Shown: positions 43,684 through 56,900 of the stretch, piece after piece
Position numbering within the stretch: the first letter of the stretch is position 1
Layout: each line of letters opens with the position of its first letter
From: Bromus sterilis
Taxonomy: Eukaryota; Streptophyta; Magnoliopsida; Poales; Poaceae
NCBI GenBank assembly: GCA_950022295.1
Contig: OX465595.1
Location: 429,158,270 to 429,222,269, forward strand
Direction of reading: 5' to 3'
Length of the DNA stretch: 64,000 bases
Program-made: the position numbers and the translations under genes
Notes under the pieces: generated by a model
Database searches by the model: none
What the model was told of the DNA's origin: nothing
What the model saw: the letters and a program-made list of their open reading frames with translations, nothing else

Positions 43684-46600
43684 TGTAACATCCCAAAATT
43701 CTCCGAATTTTGGAATGTTAATAAATTAAATAGATAATGATTGTTTGCTTGATGTGTTTGAATTTCTCTGGGATTTAAAACTTTTGGAGTTTACTGAATA
43801 TTAAAACGAGAGGGAATAAAATGACTTTCCCTAATATTCATCGTTGGTGTTTTGGAATTTATTATTTAAAAACAAAACCAACAAAACAAAATGAGAGAAG
43901 GTAATATGACTCCTTCAACATTTTAAAAGTTTGGAAAATGTTTTAAATTTTTATTGGAATTATTTTAAAATATTTTTAAACATTTTTCCACACATGGTAG
44001 TTCGCTGGAGAGGATATAAAAGGACTTATCCCCATTTTTAATTGGTTGGAAAATAGTTTAAAATATTTATGTGAGACTTTTTAATTTTACTTTGGAGTTA
44101 TAAATATTTTCTAAAATTATTTTTGGAATTTATTTATGCTCTGGAAAAGTTTTTAAATCAATTTTCGGAGTTTTCGGTATTTTTAAAATGCCAGAAAAGT
44201 ATTTAAAAATATTTAAAAATAAGTTGAATTTTTTTTTATTTTATTATTTTGGTCTAGCCAAAAATTCAATTTTATTATTTTAAAAATATTGGCAAAGACG
44301 GAATTTTAAAATAAATTTCCGTGATTTTTCTAATATTGTTTTGGGCCTAATGGGCCTGGTCTGTTTTTTTTCCAGCAGACCGAATTTGTTTTTATTTCGG
44401 ATTTACAAAAAAAAAATAGAGGATTAGGGGCTGGCTATAAATAGCCCCGATTAGGGCTAAGTTTATTTTCGCCAGCGTTTATTAGGGTTAGCTAATCTAA
44501 TCTGCGGGACCCGCCGCCGCCGACGTCATCGCCGGAATCTCGCCGGAGCTTCGCCGAAAAGTTCGTCGGAGCTACGTTTTTCGCGTTTTTACGAGGTAAA
44601 TCGCGATCCGCCGCCGCCTGCCGGTGTACCCCGCCGCCCCTGACCGCGCCCGGCCGGAGCTAGCCCGAGCCGCTAGCCGGAGCTAGCCGAGCCGCCATGG
44701 CCGCCGCGCTCACGAACGCGTGCCTGCGCCCCCGCGCCGGCGCCTGGCCGCGCCCGGCCGCCTGCCCTCCGCCTGGCCGCCGGCCCTCCGCCGCCGCCTG
44801 GCCGCCGGCCCTGGCTGGCCGCGCCGCCCCAACAGGAGCCGGAGCCCATGGACCCGATCGCGTTTTTTGTAAAAATTTTATTTTTGTATCAGTCCTTTTT
44901 GCAGTAGACCCCCCGGTACCCCCGTTTTTCACCCGAAACCGTTTTCGCGAGTACTTTTTAACCGTAACTCGGAATTGGGCGATTCCAGTTGCGTTGCGAC
45001 CGTGTAGAAATTCTCTAGCCAGTAGACCTAGTGTTACAGAAGTTTGAAGTATTTAAATTTGGGTCCCAAGCTGATCCAAATTTGAACTTCCGGCAGCCGT
45101 AACTTTTTACCGGTGCACCCGTTTGCACCGTTTCTTTTTGCGTTGGATCACTCGTGTCATGTACTTTCTGTTTATATCATGTGGGCACAAAAATTCACAA
45201 GTTTATTGATCTGTTCAAATTCAAATTCAACTCTATGTTGCAATTGCTATGACCTGCGTTGTAGTATTCCGTTTCACGTGATTCTTTTTGCATATTGGAT
45301 CATATGAGACATCTTATCGGCAATATCCACATACCATTCATATTGCTATGATCTTTACCTTGATTTCTGAATGCCTCGATCATACTTTTGTATTGACAAT
45401 TCCTTATCCGTTGACTCTCTCGAGTTCACGTTCCACCGATCACCTTCGAGCACATCCACACCTTTGCATTTCAAAACCTTTTTGTTTTGTTGCTAAAAAC
45501 TTCAGTGATTGTTTTGTTGATCTTATGTTTTGTCCTTGTGGTGTGATTGCTTATTGAGTTGTTTCGTTGACGATAGATTGCTCGGAGTGTGATGAGTAGA
45601 GTTGACTGGAACGTGAGAGCGAAGATCTTCATCGAATGTATAAGGCAAGTGATACTTTGACCATACTCATACCTATATTTTCTATATGCATTATGTAGGA
45701 AATATCACTCTATTGCATGATAGGTAGTTTATTATACTGTTGCTGCAAAACCAGTTAAGACAGCCATATGTTTTGACTTGTCTACCGTAGATCAACCTAG
45801 CCGTGTTGTTACTTCATTGCTATGCTTTGTAGACGTGGTTTGGGCTGTGAGAATTCATGGAGTGCATGTGAGCTATTTAATAAACTATGTAGCAACTTTA
45901 GAATAAATAGAAATCACTTCTGGACGGGCGGGTTGCATCCCGGTAGTTGTGGCTCGGTTGAGGACAATGCCGGGGTTAAATGCACCCAATGGTTTGTTTG
46001 GTGGTGAACCGGGTGCGTTATGGTGAGTACCCTCTCACGCAGTGGGCGCCGTCCAGGCTCAAAAAGATCAGACATGCAATATTACTAGTAGCTTCCGTGT
46101 ACAGGCACTGGCTATATGGGCTCTGGCTTAGATGAGTAAGTTGTGGGGAACCTGGCCCTGGTAGCTAGCTGATGTAGAATTGTGTTAGGTGTACCGGCTA
46201 CCAAAGGGTGGAGGCAACCTCTTCGGAAAGTCTTTGTCTCAATCTTCGGGTTGAGTCCAGTGGGGAACGTGTACAAACCTCTGCAGAGCGTATAAACTGA
46301 TCATGATTAGCCGTGTCCACGGTTACGGACGAACTTTGAGCAACTAGTCAGTACTGTTGATGAATGATCTTGACAGATGAACACTTAATAATAATTTGGT
46401 TGGGACAAGAGTAGCATGGGTTGCTGTGTGTTTCAGGTAGAACTCAACTTAAAATTTTGACTAGTTTAGTTCAGGAGAAAATTGGCTTTCTGCAAAACTA
46501 AACCATAAGCCTTTCCTTTGACTTACCTTGCATGTAGTTGTAGTTCCTTTATATAAACTTTTTTCGTGTCAGTTGCCGTACAAATCAGATGTACTGACCC

Positions 46601-46926
46601 GTTGTCGGGCTGTAACCTTCGGTGTTGCAGGTTTTTCAGACGATCAGTAAGGTGCGTTTAGGGGTTGCGAGTCTACACTCAGCATGTTCGCATGTGGCTG
46701 TTGATGGGACTCCACGTTATTTGCTTTTTCTTCCGCTATATTTATATTGAGTAAGCTAGCCTTGAGCTATGCAACTTGTTATTTATTTACTCTGGATCAT
46801 ACGTTGTAATAATGATGCACTTGTACTTTGATATACATCTATAATACTGTGTGTGTCAGCGAGTTCGATCCAGGGACTGGCACTTGAGCACAGAGACTTC
46901 AATTCGGTGTGAATTGGGTCGTTACA
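43684..46926 (+). repeat. LTR 2 (middle, chimeric) of the tandem element
   Basis: 3243 bp. Up to the GC-rich segment (about 44830) it shares the variants of LTR 3 (for example GTTTGAATTTC, TCTAGCC, GGCAAAG, and the shorter GC-rich block). From about 44870 on it matches LTR 1 and differs from LTR 3 at some twenty sites. TATA box at 44436-44443. Confidence 0.93.
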
Positions 46927-46928
46927 GA

Positions 46929-46941
46929 TGGTATCAGAGCA
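46929..46941 (+). other. Primer-binding site 2
   Basis: TGGTATCAGAGCA after LTR 2; same as site 1. Confidence 0.85.
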
Positions 46942-47539
46942 GTGTGTTGACTGTAGGTTCGTGACCCTAGAAAATGGATAGGAAAAGCCATAGGAACAAA
47001 AATATTTTATCACTCTTTGATCACTTACTCTCTTGACTAGTATCTCTCATCTATTATTCATCTTCTAAAACTTCTCATCTTGTTTTACTATGAATACCCC
47101 TTGAGTTGTTTATACCTTGGAAGACAAGACATTTGAGAAGAACATCATCAACCTCGTAGATCAATTGGAGTGATGATTATCGGAACTGGAAGGAATAACT
47201 TACGGTGATCAATAAGTTTGACACTGTGAGAGGAACCTTTAAGATCAGCTTAGCTGAGAAGGATGAAGCTTAGAATCAGACCACCACCTTTTATGTGAAG
47301 TTAGATGAACGAATTTTCGCGTAGTATGATGAGATCGTATGTCTTGTACATATGACCTTACCCTAGGTGTTGTTTGGGTGTTTTGACTGTTGTGACTGTA
47401 TTGTTTGTTGTTATGTGTTACTGTCGAACGTAGGTGTTTTGCCTCTTTTGGTTTGAGTGCATATGCGTGGTGTTATCTTTAGTTGTTGTCTTGTCGGTGT
47501 TATAGTTTTGCCCTAACCCTTGTCGTATGGGCTTGATAG

Positions 47540-48271
47540 ATGGAGTATGGAGTAGGACTCGCCTTTTCTGGGGCGATGTCGAGACTGAAGGTGGAGCAAT
47601 GGATTCGTAGATTGGAGGAGCACATGAGGGTAAACAAGGTTGGAAGTGAGGACATGGTCCCCTATGCTGTCAAGTACTTTGTAGAAGAGGCTGCTACCTG
47701 GTGGAGAATGCATCAAGCAATTGACGAATCACGAAGGAAGATTACTTGGAAGGAGTTCACTAAGATTTTGTTGGGATCTCGCCTTGTCACCCCGACGCAA
47801 AGGACGGTAACCCGTAAGAGGCCTCGTGCCTGCAAAATTTGTGGGGAAGTAGGACACTCCCATGAAGGACACCAAGATGGATGTCCCTATTGTGAAGAAA
47901 TTCACTCGGGTGAAGAATGTCCCACTGCACAAGTCACATGTTTTACATGTGAAGGAACTGATCATTACCCCACTCAGTGTCAATTTTTCATCGTGACACA
48001 ACAAGTGGTGCAACATCAAAAGGAAGAAATGAAGAAAGCTATCCAAGAATTGAAGGAAGCGCCCGTGAAGAAGAAAAAGAAGGACATTAGCCACATTCAG
48101 TGTTTCCGGTGCCGGAATATGGGACATTACGCCAACATGTGTCCAGAATTAAAGGAAGCACTCATGATGAAGAAGATAAAAGACCTCAGCCAAATTGAGT
48201 GTTTTTGGTGCAGGAACATGGGACACTACAGCAATATGTGCCCAGAGTTGGAGGGGAAGAAGAGGTTGTGA
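47540..48271 (+). CDS. Gag-like zinc-knuckle protein, copy 2
   Basis: 243 residues, identical in translation to the copy at 41371-42102 and exactly 6169 bp downstream of it. Same Gag core and five zinc knuckles. Identity of this copy and of all surrounding short frames shows the duplication is recent compared with the element insertion, or reflects assembly. Confidence 0.85.
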   Translation: MEYGVGLAFSGAMSRLKVEQWIRRLEEHMRVNKVGSEDMVPYAVKYFVEEAATWWRMHQAIDESRRKITWKEFTKILLGSRLVTPTQRTVTRKRPRACKICGEVGHSHEGHQDGCPYCEEIHSGEECPTAQVTCFTCEGTDHYPTQCQFFIVTQQVVQHQKEEMKKAIQELKEAPVKKKKKDISHIQCFRCRNMGHYANMCPELKEALMMKKIKDLSQIECFWCRNMGHYSNMCPELEGKKRL

Positions 48272-49852
48272 ATGTGGAAGCAAGGATGCTGACTTAAAGA
48301 AGCTTATGTTTTGCCATGGGAGAATAGAATAGTCGTGGTGTGCACCAGTGTATAGTGGTACTTTTTATGTTAGTTGGAGATGTGTATCGATGCGGTTTTG
48401 CTATGGATTAACTAGATGTTTTATGTCATGATTGTTTTGTTAAGTGTTGTCTTGTACCCTGTGACCCTGTTATGTCTTGGAGTGATGTGATGTGGTGCTT
48501 TGTGTTTCTTCTATGCGAGTAGAATAAGTTTACGTTTCATTAGACCCTCATCTATTTAGTATGCTTCAAGACTAAAGGAGACACAACAACAAGAAGAATA
48601 ACTTGATGAATGGCTCAACGATATGAAGATTGTTTTCGACATTGCAAACTGAAGCTGCCGTCATTGAAGACCTGAAGACTTGAAGACCTGGAAGATTCAC
48701 GTCTCCACCGTTAGGTCATTCTGTGAGCTGTCATTTCTTGTTTTACCGACAGCTACACATCAAAACTTATGTTTCAAAACTAGTGTGATGTTTGTATGGG
48801 TATCTCTCGCTATCTCTCTCTACCTCGCTATCTACATTCTGTTCCCTCTCACCTCAAACCCTACACTGAAGAAGCTGTTACAATGGCTGCAAATTTCAAG
48901 ACAGGGATAAAGATGGATGCAACCGATGCTGAGTTCAAGGATAACCCACAGGTCCCAGGATCTTACAACAAGAGAGCACAATATTGCTGAAGGAAGAACT
49001 CTGGAGCAAGTTGTAGTCCACCAGTGCACGTTTAATAGCAGGCTACGTAAACCTGAGTGTTGTGAAGAGACGATAGATGTTTTGTTTGGCTTGCAGAACC
49101 ATGGACTTATCTGAACCCAGTTCAAGATAAGGAGGACTTCTGCAATGCTTGTGAGAATGACCGAGTGTTAGATCGCGAGATTCACTAAACCATATACAAG
49201 GTAATGATATGGGTGCGGAATGGATTGGCCCCCATGACGACTACTCTTATTATTTGCTCTTTCTATGCGGGATGGTAAATCTTGAGTGAATTACCTATAG
49301 AAGAGAGACGACGATGTAAAGCCTGAACCATAGAATGGTACGATGTGTGACCCCTGTAGGATATTTCCGTTTGTATTATACGGTGAGGATGGACCAAGAC
49401 CTTTTGCTGCAGGTATCCCGTAGAAGTATTCTTGATGACCACCAAGAGGGAAATAGATAGTTGCTTAGTAGGGGCGTCTGACCTGTCACCCATGAAGTCT
49501 TAGTGCTTGGAAGACCACTCCCTGGCTAAGGAATGGAAACCTCAAAGGAGGAATTCGTGAAACCTCGAAGACCTCAGGTGAAACCTGTGCGGAGAATGTC
49601 ATCGATGGATTAAGATACTGGAAGCCCACACTTGTGATGAAGAATTCCATGCCCCAGCGGAGTATGAAGATTATGTGTGAGGAGCTCGCTGAAGGAGCAA
49701 GCTTTTGAAGACCAAGACGCATTCCTTTTAAGGGTGGTAGCACCCTGGACCGTCGGAGGATCGATTGACCGTCATGAAGACCCGAACCCTAACCTTTCTC
49801 TTTCTAGCCTTCTCGAATCTCGAGGACGAGATTCCTTTTAAGGGTGATAGTG
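48272..49852 (+). other. Internal domain 2, non-coding 3' part
   Basis: Matches 42103-43683 wherever I compared them. No coding domain. Confidence 0.75.
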
Positions 49853-52800
49853 TGTAACATCCCAAAATTCTCCGAATTTTGGAATGTTAATAAATTAAAT
49901 AGATAATGATTGTTTGCTTGATGTGTTTGAATTTCTCTGGGATTTAAAACTTTTGGAGTTTACTGAATATTAAAACGAGAGGGAATAAAATGACTTTCCC
50001 TAATATTCATCGTTGGTGTTTTGGAATTTATTATTTAAAAACAAAACCAACAAAACAAAATGAGAGAAGGTAATATGACTCCTTCAACATTTTAAAAGTT
50101 TGGAAAATGTTTTAAATTTTTATTGGAATTATTTTAAAATATTTTTAAACATTTTTCCACACATGGTAGTTCGCTGGAGAGGATATAAAAGGACTTATCC
50201 CCATTTTTAATTGGTTGGAAAATAGTTTAAAATATTTATGTGAGACTTTTTAATTTTACTTTGGAGTTATAAATATTTTCTAAAATTATTTTTGGAATTT
50301 ATTTATGCTCTGGAAAAGTTTTTAAATCAATTTTCGGAGTTTTCGGTATTTTTAAAATGCCAGAAAAGTATTTAAAAATATTTAAAAATAAGTTGAATTT
50401 TTTTTTATTTTATTATTTTGGTCTAGCCAAAAATTCAATTTTATTATTTTAAAAATATTGGCAAAGACGGAATTTTAAAATAAATTTCCGTGATTTTTCT
50501 AATATTGTTTTGGGCCTAATGGGCCTGGTCTGTTTTTTTTCCAGCAGACCGAATTTGTTTTTATTTCGGATTTACAAAAAAAAAATAGAGGATTAGGGGC
50601 TGGCTATAAATAGCCCCGATTAGGGCTAAATTTATTTTCGCCAGCGTTTATTAGGGTTAGCTAATCTAATCTGCGGGACCCGCCGCCGCCGACGTCATCG
50701 CCGGAATCTCGCCGGAGCTTCGCCGAAAAGTTCGTCGGAGCTACGTTTTTCGCGTTTTTACGAGGTAAATCGCGATCCGCCGCCGCCTGCCGGTGTACCC
50801 CGCCGCCCCTGACCGCGCCCGGCCGGAGCTAGCCCGAGCCGCTAGCCGGAGCTAGCCGAGCCGCCATGGCCGCCGCGCTCACGAACGCGTGCCTGCGCCC
50901 CCGCGCCGGCGCCTGGCCGCGCCCGGCCGCCTGCCCTCCGCCTGGCCGCCGGCCCTCCGCCGCCGCCTGGCCGCCGGCCCTGGCTGGCCGCGCCGCCCCA
51001 ACAGGAGCCGGAGCCCATGGACCCGATCGCGTTTTTTGTAAAAAATTTATTTTTGTATCAGTCCTTTTTGTAGTAGACCCCCCGGTACCCCCGTTTTTCA
51101 CCCGAAACCGTTTTCGCGAGTACTTTTTAACCGTAACTCGGAATTGGGCGATTCCAGTTGCGTTGCGACCGTGTAGAAATTCTCTAGCCAGTAGACCTAG
51201 TGTTACAGAAGTTTGAAGTATTTAAATTTGGGTCCCAAGCTGATCCAAATTTGAACTTCTGGCAGCCGTAACTTTTTACCGGTGCACCCGTTTGCACCGT
51301 TTCTTTTTGCGTTGGATCACTCATGTCATGTACTTTCTGTTTATATCATGTGGGCACAAATATTCACAAGTTTATTGATCTGTTCAAATTCAAATTCAAC
51401 TCTATGTTGCAATTGCTATGACCTGCGTTGTAGTATTCCGTTTCACGTGATTCTTTTTGCATATTGGATCATATGAGACATCTTATCGGCAATATCCACA
51501 TACCATTCATATTTCTATGATCTTTACCTTGATTTCTTAATGCCTCGATCATACTTTTGTATTGACAATTCCTTATCCTTTGACTCTCTCGAGTTCACGT
51601 TCCACCGATCACCTTCGAGCACATCCACACCTTTGCATTTCAAAACCTTTTTGTTTTGTTGCTAAAAACTTCAGTGATTGTTTTGTTGATCTTATGTTTT
51701 GTGCTTGTGGTGTGATTGCTTATTGAGTTCTTTCATTGACGATAGATTGCTCGGAGTGTGACGAGTAGAGTTGACTGGAACATGAGAGCGAAGATCTTCA
51801 TCGAATGTATAAGGCAAGTGATACTTTGACCATACTCATACCTATATTTTCTATATGCATTATGTAGGAAATATCACTCTATTGCATGATAGGTAGTTTA
51901 TTATACTGTTGCTGCAAAACCAGTTAAGATAGCCATATGTTTTGACTTGTCTACCGTAGATCAACCTAGCCGTGTTGTTACTTCATTGCTATGCTTTGTA
52001 GACGTGGTTTGGGCTGTGAGAATTCATGGAGTGCATGTGAGCTATTTAATAAACTATGTAGCAACTTTATAATAAATAGAAATCACTTCTGGACGGGCGG
52101 GTTGCATCCCGGTAGTTGTGGCTCGGTTGAGGACAATGCCGGGGTTAAATGCACCCAATGGTTTGTTTGGTGGTGAACCGGGTGCGTCATGGCGAGTACC
52201 CTCTCACGCAGTGGGCGCCGTCCAGGCTCAAAAAGATCAGACATGCAATATTACTAGTAGCTTCCGTGTACAGGCACTGGCTATATGGGCTCTGGCTTAG
52301 ATGAGTAAGTTGTGGGGAACCTGGCCCTGGTAGCTAGCTGATGTAGAATTGTGTTAGGTGTACCGGCTACCAAAGGGTGGAGGCAACCTCTTCGGAAAGT
52401 CTTTGTCTCAATCTTCGGGTTGAGTCCAGTGGGGAACGTGTACAAACCTCTGCAGAGCGTATAAACTGATCATGATTAGCCGTGTCCACGGTTACGGACG
52501 AACTTTGAGCAACTAGTCAGTACTGTTGATGAATGATCTTGACAGATGAACACTTAATAATAATTTGGTTGGGACAAGAGTAGCATGGGTTGCTGTGTGT
52601 TTCAGGTAGAACTCAACTTAAAATTTTGACTAGTTTAGTTCAGGAGAAAATTGGCTTTCTGCAAAACTAAACCATAAGCCTTTCCTTTGACTTACCTTGC
52701 ATGTAGTTGTAGGTCCTTTATATAAACTTTTTCGTGTCACTTGCCGTACAAATCAGATGTACTGACCCGTTGTCGGGCTGTAACCTTCGGTGTTGCAGGT

Positions 52801-53094
52801 TTTTCAGACGATCAGTAAGGTGCGTTTAGGGGTTGCGAGTCTACACTCAGCATGTTCGCATGTGGCTATTGATGGGACTCCACGTTATTTGCTTTTTCTT
52901 CCGCTATATTTATATTGAGTAAGCTAGCCTTGAGCTATGCAACTTGTAATTTATTTACTCTGGATCATACGTTGTAATAATGATGCACTTGTACTTTGAT
53001 ATACATCTATAATACTGTGTGTGTCAGCGAGTTCGATCCAGGGACTGGCACTTGAGCACAGAGACTTCAATTCGGTGTGAATTGGGTCGTTACA
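49853..53094 (+). repeat. LTR 3 (right) of the tandem element
   Basis: 3242 bp, followed by the TTACT target duplication. TATA box at 50605-50612. Its 5' part matches LTR 2; its 3' part carries private variants such as GTGCTTGTGG, GTCATGGCG and CACTTGCC. Confidence 0.93.
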
Positions 53095-53110
53095 TTACTA
53101 GCTACTGCGA

Positions 53111-53479
53111 TCATGTAGCTAGTGGTCGAAGGAGCTTCAGGTTGTCTTTGCCTGAAGAACTTGGCGAAGTGTTCGACAGTGCAGCAGCAGGACAGAAATT
53201 GTAGACCACAAAGGTACATGTCTGGCTAAGATCCCTAGCGAGAAGTCGCATGGCAGGAGGTATCTGTACATCTCCAGTCGAGCGAAACCTGGTGCGCTCG
53301 CTGGGGAGAACTCCGCGACTAAAGGCAATGGCAACCCACTTGATCTCTGCCTGAGAGGCTGCTGTGCTGTCGCTGGGATATGGTGGCGGCCTCCTGCGTG
53401 TCTTCATGATAGCGTCCAACGAGGTGCCTCCAACCAGCGAAAAGTCGTTGGGTTGTGGACTTGTGGTGGTCTTGTCGCC
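53111..53479 (-). CDS. Hypothetical coding fragment between two retroelements
   Basis: The minus-strand frame reads from about 53479 (SISPAGGDKTTTSPQPNDF) to a stop at 53111; the first ATG is at 53419, giving 102 residues (MDAIMKTRRRPPPYPSDSTA). I recognise no domain. The frame is closed upstream by stops, so it would need a 5' exon or is a remnant. It lies in a 490-bp island bordered by the LTR element on one side and LINE 2 on the other. Confidence 0.25.
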   Translation of the reverse strand, partial: GDKTTTSPQPNDFSLVGGTSLDAIMKTRRRPPPYPSDSTAASQAEIKWVAIAFSRGVLPSERTRFRSTGDVQIPPAMRLLARDLSQTCTFVVYNFCPAAALSNTSPSSSGKDNLKLLRPLAT

Positions 53480-53946
53480 GCCCGCCGGTGAGATGCTGGT
53501 TGCAAGTCACTAGGGATTGGGAGGAAACGACCGGGGAGTGGTGAACTAGGAGAAGTACTCTATTGTTGGTTTTTTTCCGAAAAAATTATATGTCAAACTT
53601 TTTTTTTGACCCGGATAAACACCCCTTTCCATTAATGAACTTAACGGAAATACAAAGTTAACGAGTTCATCAAACGAGAGAGAGGGGGAAGGGGAGATAA
53701 GGATAGATGCACTCCACCTACTGGGAAACCCAGTAGCCTGAAGACCCAAAATGGATCCCAGCCATGGGGCAAAAACCCAGTAGGTTTTATCCATCTATCC
53801 CAAAATCGTTACAGCCAACATTAACAGCAGATAGTTATGATCGACAGGACATAGAGCATACTAGCCTCACCCAAAAACCACCACCAGGACAGAAACTAGA
53901 CTCATCTACCATCTTGATACGAAGAAGTTCGCCCGGCAGGTTTGCT

Positions 53947-56900
53947 TCACTCCGTGCCTTCAAGCGTCGTGCCGCAAATCCTCATCATTTGCACCGCATT
54001 GTTGCGCAACATCGTAGCTCCTCTCTTTAAGTCCTCCGCACTCGTATCCACCTTCTGAAGACCTGCCCAGTACAACAGATTGACACAAGCTGAAAAGACC
54101 ACTTCAAAAGGGTTCTTTAACTTTTTGAATTCAAACGTGGCTCTATTCCGTATGTTCCATATGGCCCAACAAACGGCAGCCAATCCCACGGTATAGAATT
54201 GTTCACCACCAGGAAAGATACTATAACACCACGTAAATTACTGCCATATATTATTCGGGCAATAATCTACCCCAAATACCAAAGCCACAGTTCTCCATGT
54301 TATTCTCGCAATAGGGAAAGTAAAGAAAAGATGATCAAGGGATTCAAATCCATGACAGAAAGAACAACTAGGGTTACCAGGACAACGCCTGCGTTTCATG
54401 GCTTCCCTTGTAAGGAGAGCATCTTGATGCATCTGCCATAAGAAAATTTGAATTTTAAGTGGAATGCTGGCCTCCCATATCCAGCAGTAATTACAACCAT
54501 GAAGAGAAGATTCCAGTATATCATATACCGATCTTGTGGAAAAGACATTCTTCTTACCAATGCCCCAAGATATCACATCTGGGCCATCACCAGTACGCAA
54601 ATTCATAACTAAATGCCGAGCTACAGCCCACTGCTCGGCCAGGGCAGGGGTCAGTCTTCTCCTAAACAACTGGTCGGTATCAGTAGCTAAACCCTGTACC
54701 ACCGTACACCCAGGTAAAGTACAGATGTCAAACAGGTTTTTAAACCGCTCCGCCAAAGGGGGTCCATCATCTAGCTTGTCCAGCCACAAGCGAGCAATAT
54801 TACCAGAATTTATCGTGATTTTCCTCCCAGCCATATAAATATTTTTAACCCTCATGATAGCTTTCCAACATGGGGAGTCCTGAAATTTCTCTTTCACAGA
54901 AGCCACAGTATCTTGTCTCAGATACTTAGCTTTGATCACGTCTTGCCAGAGACCTTTAAACCTCTCAAGTTTCCACCACCATTTCACTAACAAACTCACA
55001 TTTTGTCTATGTAAATTCTTAACACCAAGACCACCACGCTTTTTGGATCTACAGATCCTATCCCATTTGACCATGTAATATCTTTTCTTGGCACTAGAAG
55101 ATTGCCAGAAAAACCTTCTTCTATGCACATCTAAACGTTTGATCGTAGTCTTTGGAAGCAAGAACATGGACATATAATAGTAAGAAATGCTCGAAAGATT
55201 GACATTGAGAAGTATCAGACGACCCCCAGAGGATGCTGTACTCCCCAACCCTGAGCCACATTTACTAATATACTTTGCTTCCAGCATATCCCAATCCCCA
55301 ATCCGTAAGTGCGAGTACCCCACTGGTACACCCAAGTATTTCATTGGAAAATGCCCGATTTGACAATTAAAAATATCCGCATAGGTTTGCAAAAGATCAT
55401 CACTGCCCCCAACGCATAAGATCTCGCTCTTCTGAAAATTGATTTTTAAACCTGACATAAGTTCAAACATATAAAGAAGCAACTTTATGTTTAATGCTCT
55501 ATCAATATCAGGTTCGAAACACAAGACAGTGTCATCCGCATATTGCAAGATGGCAACCCCATTAGGAATCAAATCAGGTGCCAGCCCAACTATCATATTA
55601 TTCCTCTGCGCAGTCAGCACCATCTTGCACAAACATTCAGCAGCAATATTAAAAAGAAAAGGAGATAAGGGATCTCCTTGTCTCACCCCTTTGTAACTCA
55701 AGAAATAGGGGCCAACTATATTGTTAAGCTTAACACATACAGTCCCCCCATGGAGAATATTGTGCACCCATTTGCACCATCTAGGGCTAAACCCCCTCAT
55801 TTTCAAACACTCCAGCAAAAAGTCCCAGTTAACTTTGTCGTATGCTTTCTCAAAGTCTAATTTCAGAACAACGCCTATATGTTTCTTTGCATGGGTGTGG
55901 TGAAGAACCTCATGCAAATTCAACACCCCATCCATAATGTTCCTACGTTTAATAAAAGCATTCTGGTGCAAACTGAACAAGGTGTCAGCATATGCCGCAA
56001 CCCTGTTATCCATGACTTTGGTAATAAGTTTATAAGGACATCTCAACAGACAAATAGGCCTGAACTGCTGAATCTTATTAGCACCACTAATTTTTGGTAA
56101 AAGAGTAATCACACCATAATTCAGGCGATGTAATTCTAGATTTCCCTCATAGAAATCCTGAAATAAAGCCATCAGATCATCTTTCACAAAGTCCCAGCAC
56201 ACCTGATAAAACTCAACGGGGATATTGTCTAGCCCAGGCGCCCTATTAATCTTCATCGCGAATAGGGCTTTCCTAACCTCCTCCACTGTAAACGGCGAAT
56301 CCAGGACACTACGGTCCCTATCAGACAATTTCTCATTGTCATCCCACAAACCAGGGTCCATTGATAACATGTTACCAGGAGCTGGGCCAAACAAGCTTTT
56401 ATAAAACTCCGTTGCATGTTGCAAAAGGCTCTCTGTACCCTCAATTACCTCATCTCCCACATATAACGAGTGAATAGTATGTTTACGTTTATTGCCATTG
56501 GCAATCTTTTGATAGTATGCGGTGTTCATGTCCCCCTGGAGGAGCCATTTCTCATGAGACTGTTGCAATAAGAACAGTTCCTCATTGACAAGCAAATCAT
56601 TAAGCTCATACAGCAGCTCAACTTTCCTACTACATACATCAGGAGAGGGATTTTCACATTCTTCAAGCTCTTCGATATAAGCCAGTTCTTCTCTAATCTC
56701 TTTCTTTCTTTTTTTATCATGCCCATACTTATCAGAACCCCACCCTTTAAAAAATTTCTTAAATCTTTTTAGTTTGATATTCAGAATATCAATACAGTTA
56801 GAACTGTTCACTTTTTTCCTCCAAATTTTCTCAGCCAGAGGTATGAATTCAGGATTTTTTAACCAACTCATCTCAAACCTGAATTCCCTAGACACAGGGC

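Larger units (their letters stand above)
37425..53094 (+). mobile_element. Tandem LTR retrotransposon: three LTRs, two gag-only internal domains
   Basis: Flanked by TTACT at 37420-37424 and 53095-53099, so the whole 15.67 kb descends from one insertion. Order: LTR (37425-40757), internal (40758-43683), LTR (43684-46926), internal (46927-49852), LTR (49853-53094). The internal parts start with a tRNA-Met type primer site (TGGTATCAGAG) and end in AAGGGTGATAG. No protease, reverse transcriptase, RNase H or integrase is encoded; only a zinc-knuckle Gag is. This fits a non-autonomous class with long LTRs (LARD or TR-GAG type). The repeat unit is 6169 bp. Confidence 0.93.

Noticed and set aside
37425..53094. 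Satellite or segmental gene duplication
   Set aside because: The 6.17-kb periodicity is explained by LTR borders, primer sites and a single flanking target duplication.
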